A stretch of DNA of 6,611 bases from UBA1268 sp965662195 (lineage in GTDB: Bacteria > Planctomycetota > Planctomycetia > Pirellulales > UBA1268): assembly GCA_965662195.1 (NCBI GenBank), contig CBFIHA010000142.1, positions 1 through 6,611 on the forward strand, read 5' to 3'. The first letter of the stretch is position 1; every line of letters begins with the position of its first letter. The notes under the pieces were generated by a model, which saw only the letters and a program-made list of their open reading frames with translations, ran no database searches and was not told the DNA's origin. Shown here one piece after another: positions 6,323 to 6,611 of the stretch. Both the position numbers and the translations under genes were made by a program.

Positions 6323-6484
6323 TTTTGATGGTGCGGCTTCGCGGCAATCAGCAGAAAAAAATCCCCTGCTTCAAAGCCCGAAGCGCAAGCTGAGGGAAAC
6401 CGCGTGTGTGAACCAGGAACCGTATTCCCTCGGCTCGCGCCTCGGGCTTCCCAGAGTTCGGTACCGCTCAGCGCACCATCAAAA
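6323..6484. repeat. 13-bp inverted repeat enclosing the stem-loop
   Basis: TTTTGATGGTGCG (6323-6335) is the exact reverse complement of CGCACCATCAAAA (6472-6484). The pair brackets the first 36-bp repeat and the whole long stem-loop, as terminal inverted repeats of a small non-autonomous element would. I see no obvious target-site duplication at its edges. Confidence 0.65.
6374..6449. repeat. Long imperfect stem-loop (25-bp arms)
   Basis: The arm at 6374-6398 and the arm at 6425-6449 are reverse complements at 22 of 25 positions, with a 26-base loop. The three mismatches are all transitions: in a plus-strand RNA two would be A-C and one a G-U wobble, while in a minus-strand RNA two would be G-U wobbles. 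The left arm contains AGCCCGAAGCGCAAGC. From memory, motifs like this recur between genes in planctomycete genomes, but I cannot verify that here. Confidence 0.8.
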
Positions 6485-6511
6485 AACACACGCTGAGAGA
6501 AACCGCGTGTG
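6389..6511. repeat. 20-bp direct repeat pair; second copy sits in a small hairpin
   Basis: The 20 bases at 6389-6408 recur at 6492-6511 with one change (G6395 versus A6498). The second copy is preceded by CACAC, so that CACACGC (6487-6493) and GCGTGTG (6505-6511) make a perfect 7-bp stem with an 11-base loop. The first copy lacks this partner and instead overlaps the left arm of the long stem-loop. Confidence 0.75.
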
Positions 6512-6611
6512 CGGCAATCAGCAGAAAAAAATCACCTGCTTCAAAGTAGAGTCGGGGAGTGGCGCGGTGGTTTAGGCGGGGCCTATCTGTTTCCGGCTCT
6601 TTCGTCTGCCG

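Larger units (their letters stand above)
6341..6546. repeat. 36-bp direct repeat pair, 170 bp apart
   Basis: The 36 bases at 6341-6376 (beginning GCGGCAATCAGCAG, then a run of seven A) recur at 6511-6546 with one change (C6364 versus A6534). Only two copies are present in the window. Each contains a seven-A run flanked by GC-rich sequence. Confidence 0.85.
6277..6611. other. Non-coding region with a composite repeat
   Basis: No gene is supported here. An open frame from GTG 6273 to 6575 crosses every repeat and does not look protein-like. The region is dominated by a 36-bp direct repeat pair, a 20-bp direct repeat pair, a long stem-loop, a small hairpin and a distal 13-bp inverted repeat. 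From 6547 to 6611 I see nothing specific. Confidence 0.7.

Noticed and set aside
6341..6546. CRISPR array suggested by the 36-bp repeat length
   Set aside because: There are only two copies, separated by 134 bp of structured sequence. No spacer periodicity or cas genes are seen.
6273..6575. 100-codon frame starting at a GTG that overlaps the UbiD stop codon (GTGA)
   Set aside because: The GTGA overlap suggests coupling, but the frame crosses the direct repeats and stem-loop, and the protein sequence looks like translated repeat DNA. The GTG also lies in a hairpin arm.

Overview
The window is GC-rich (roughly two thirds G+C by eye) and looks bacterial. It has tightly packed single-domain genes, a histidine tRNA with no encoded CCA, and long spurious antisense reading frames typical of high-GC DNA. 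The most telling gene is a complete, archaeal-looking topoisomerase VI A subunit, which is uncommon in bacteria but known from a few phyla. Together with the rarity of Shine-Dalgarno sequences (only the UbiD-family gene has a strong one), this fits a Planctomycetes-like bacterium. That assignment is inference; no taxonomic marker in the window proves it.

Layout, left to right. Positions 1-415 are non-coding and hold hairpins, a perfect 21-bp direct repeat (178-198 and 314-334) and an 11-bp tandem repeat (266-309). Positions 416-2021 form a minus-strand cluster, read right to left: tRNA-His(GTG), a 101-residue unknown protein, then topoisomerase VI subunit A. A strong GC hairpin lies just after the topoisomerase stop codon. 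Positions 2022-2190 are the gap between this cluster and a plus-strand gene for a stand-alone 2-oxoacid dehydrogenase E2-type acyltransferase domain (2191-2979). The tail of that gene overlaps the convergent minus-strand rarA/mgsA gene (2918-4267) by 62 bp. A 116-bp divergent gap separates rarA from a plus-strand UbiD-family decarboxylase (4384-6276), which has a textbook ribosome binding site and a hairpin over its stop codon. Positions 6277-6611 are non-coding and carry a dense set of direct and inverted repeats around a long imperfect stem-loop.

Functionally the window is mixed: DNA topology (Top6A), replication-fork maintenance (RarA), central or acyl metabolism (the E2 domain) and probably quinone or aromatic-acid metabolism (UbiD). 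The genes do not form one obvious pathway. No clear new multi-gene system is visible. The items most worth following up are the Top6A gene with no B-subunit partner in view, its small unknown upstream neighbour that starts almost at the tRNA 3' end, the lipoyl-less E2 domain, and the composite repeat near the right end.
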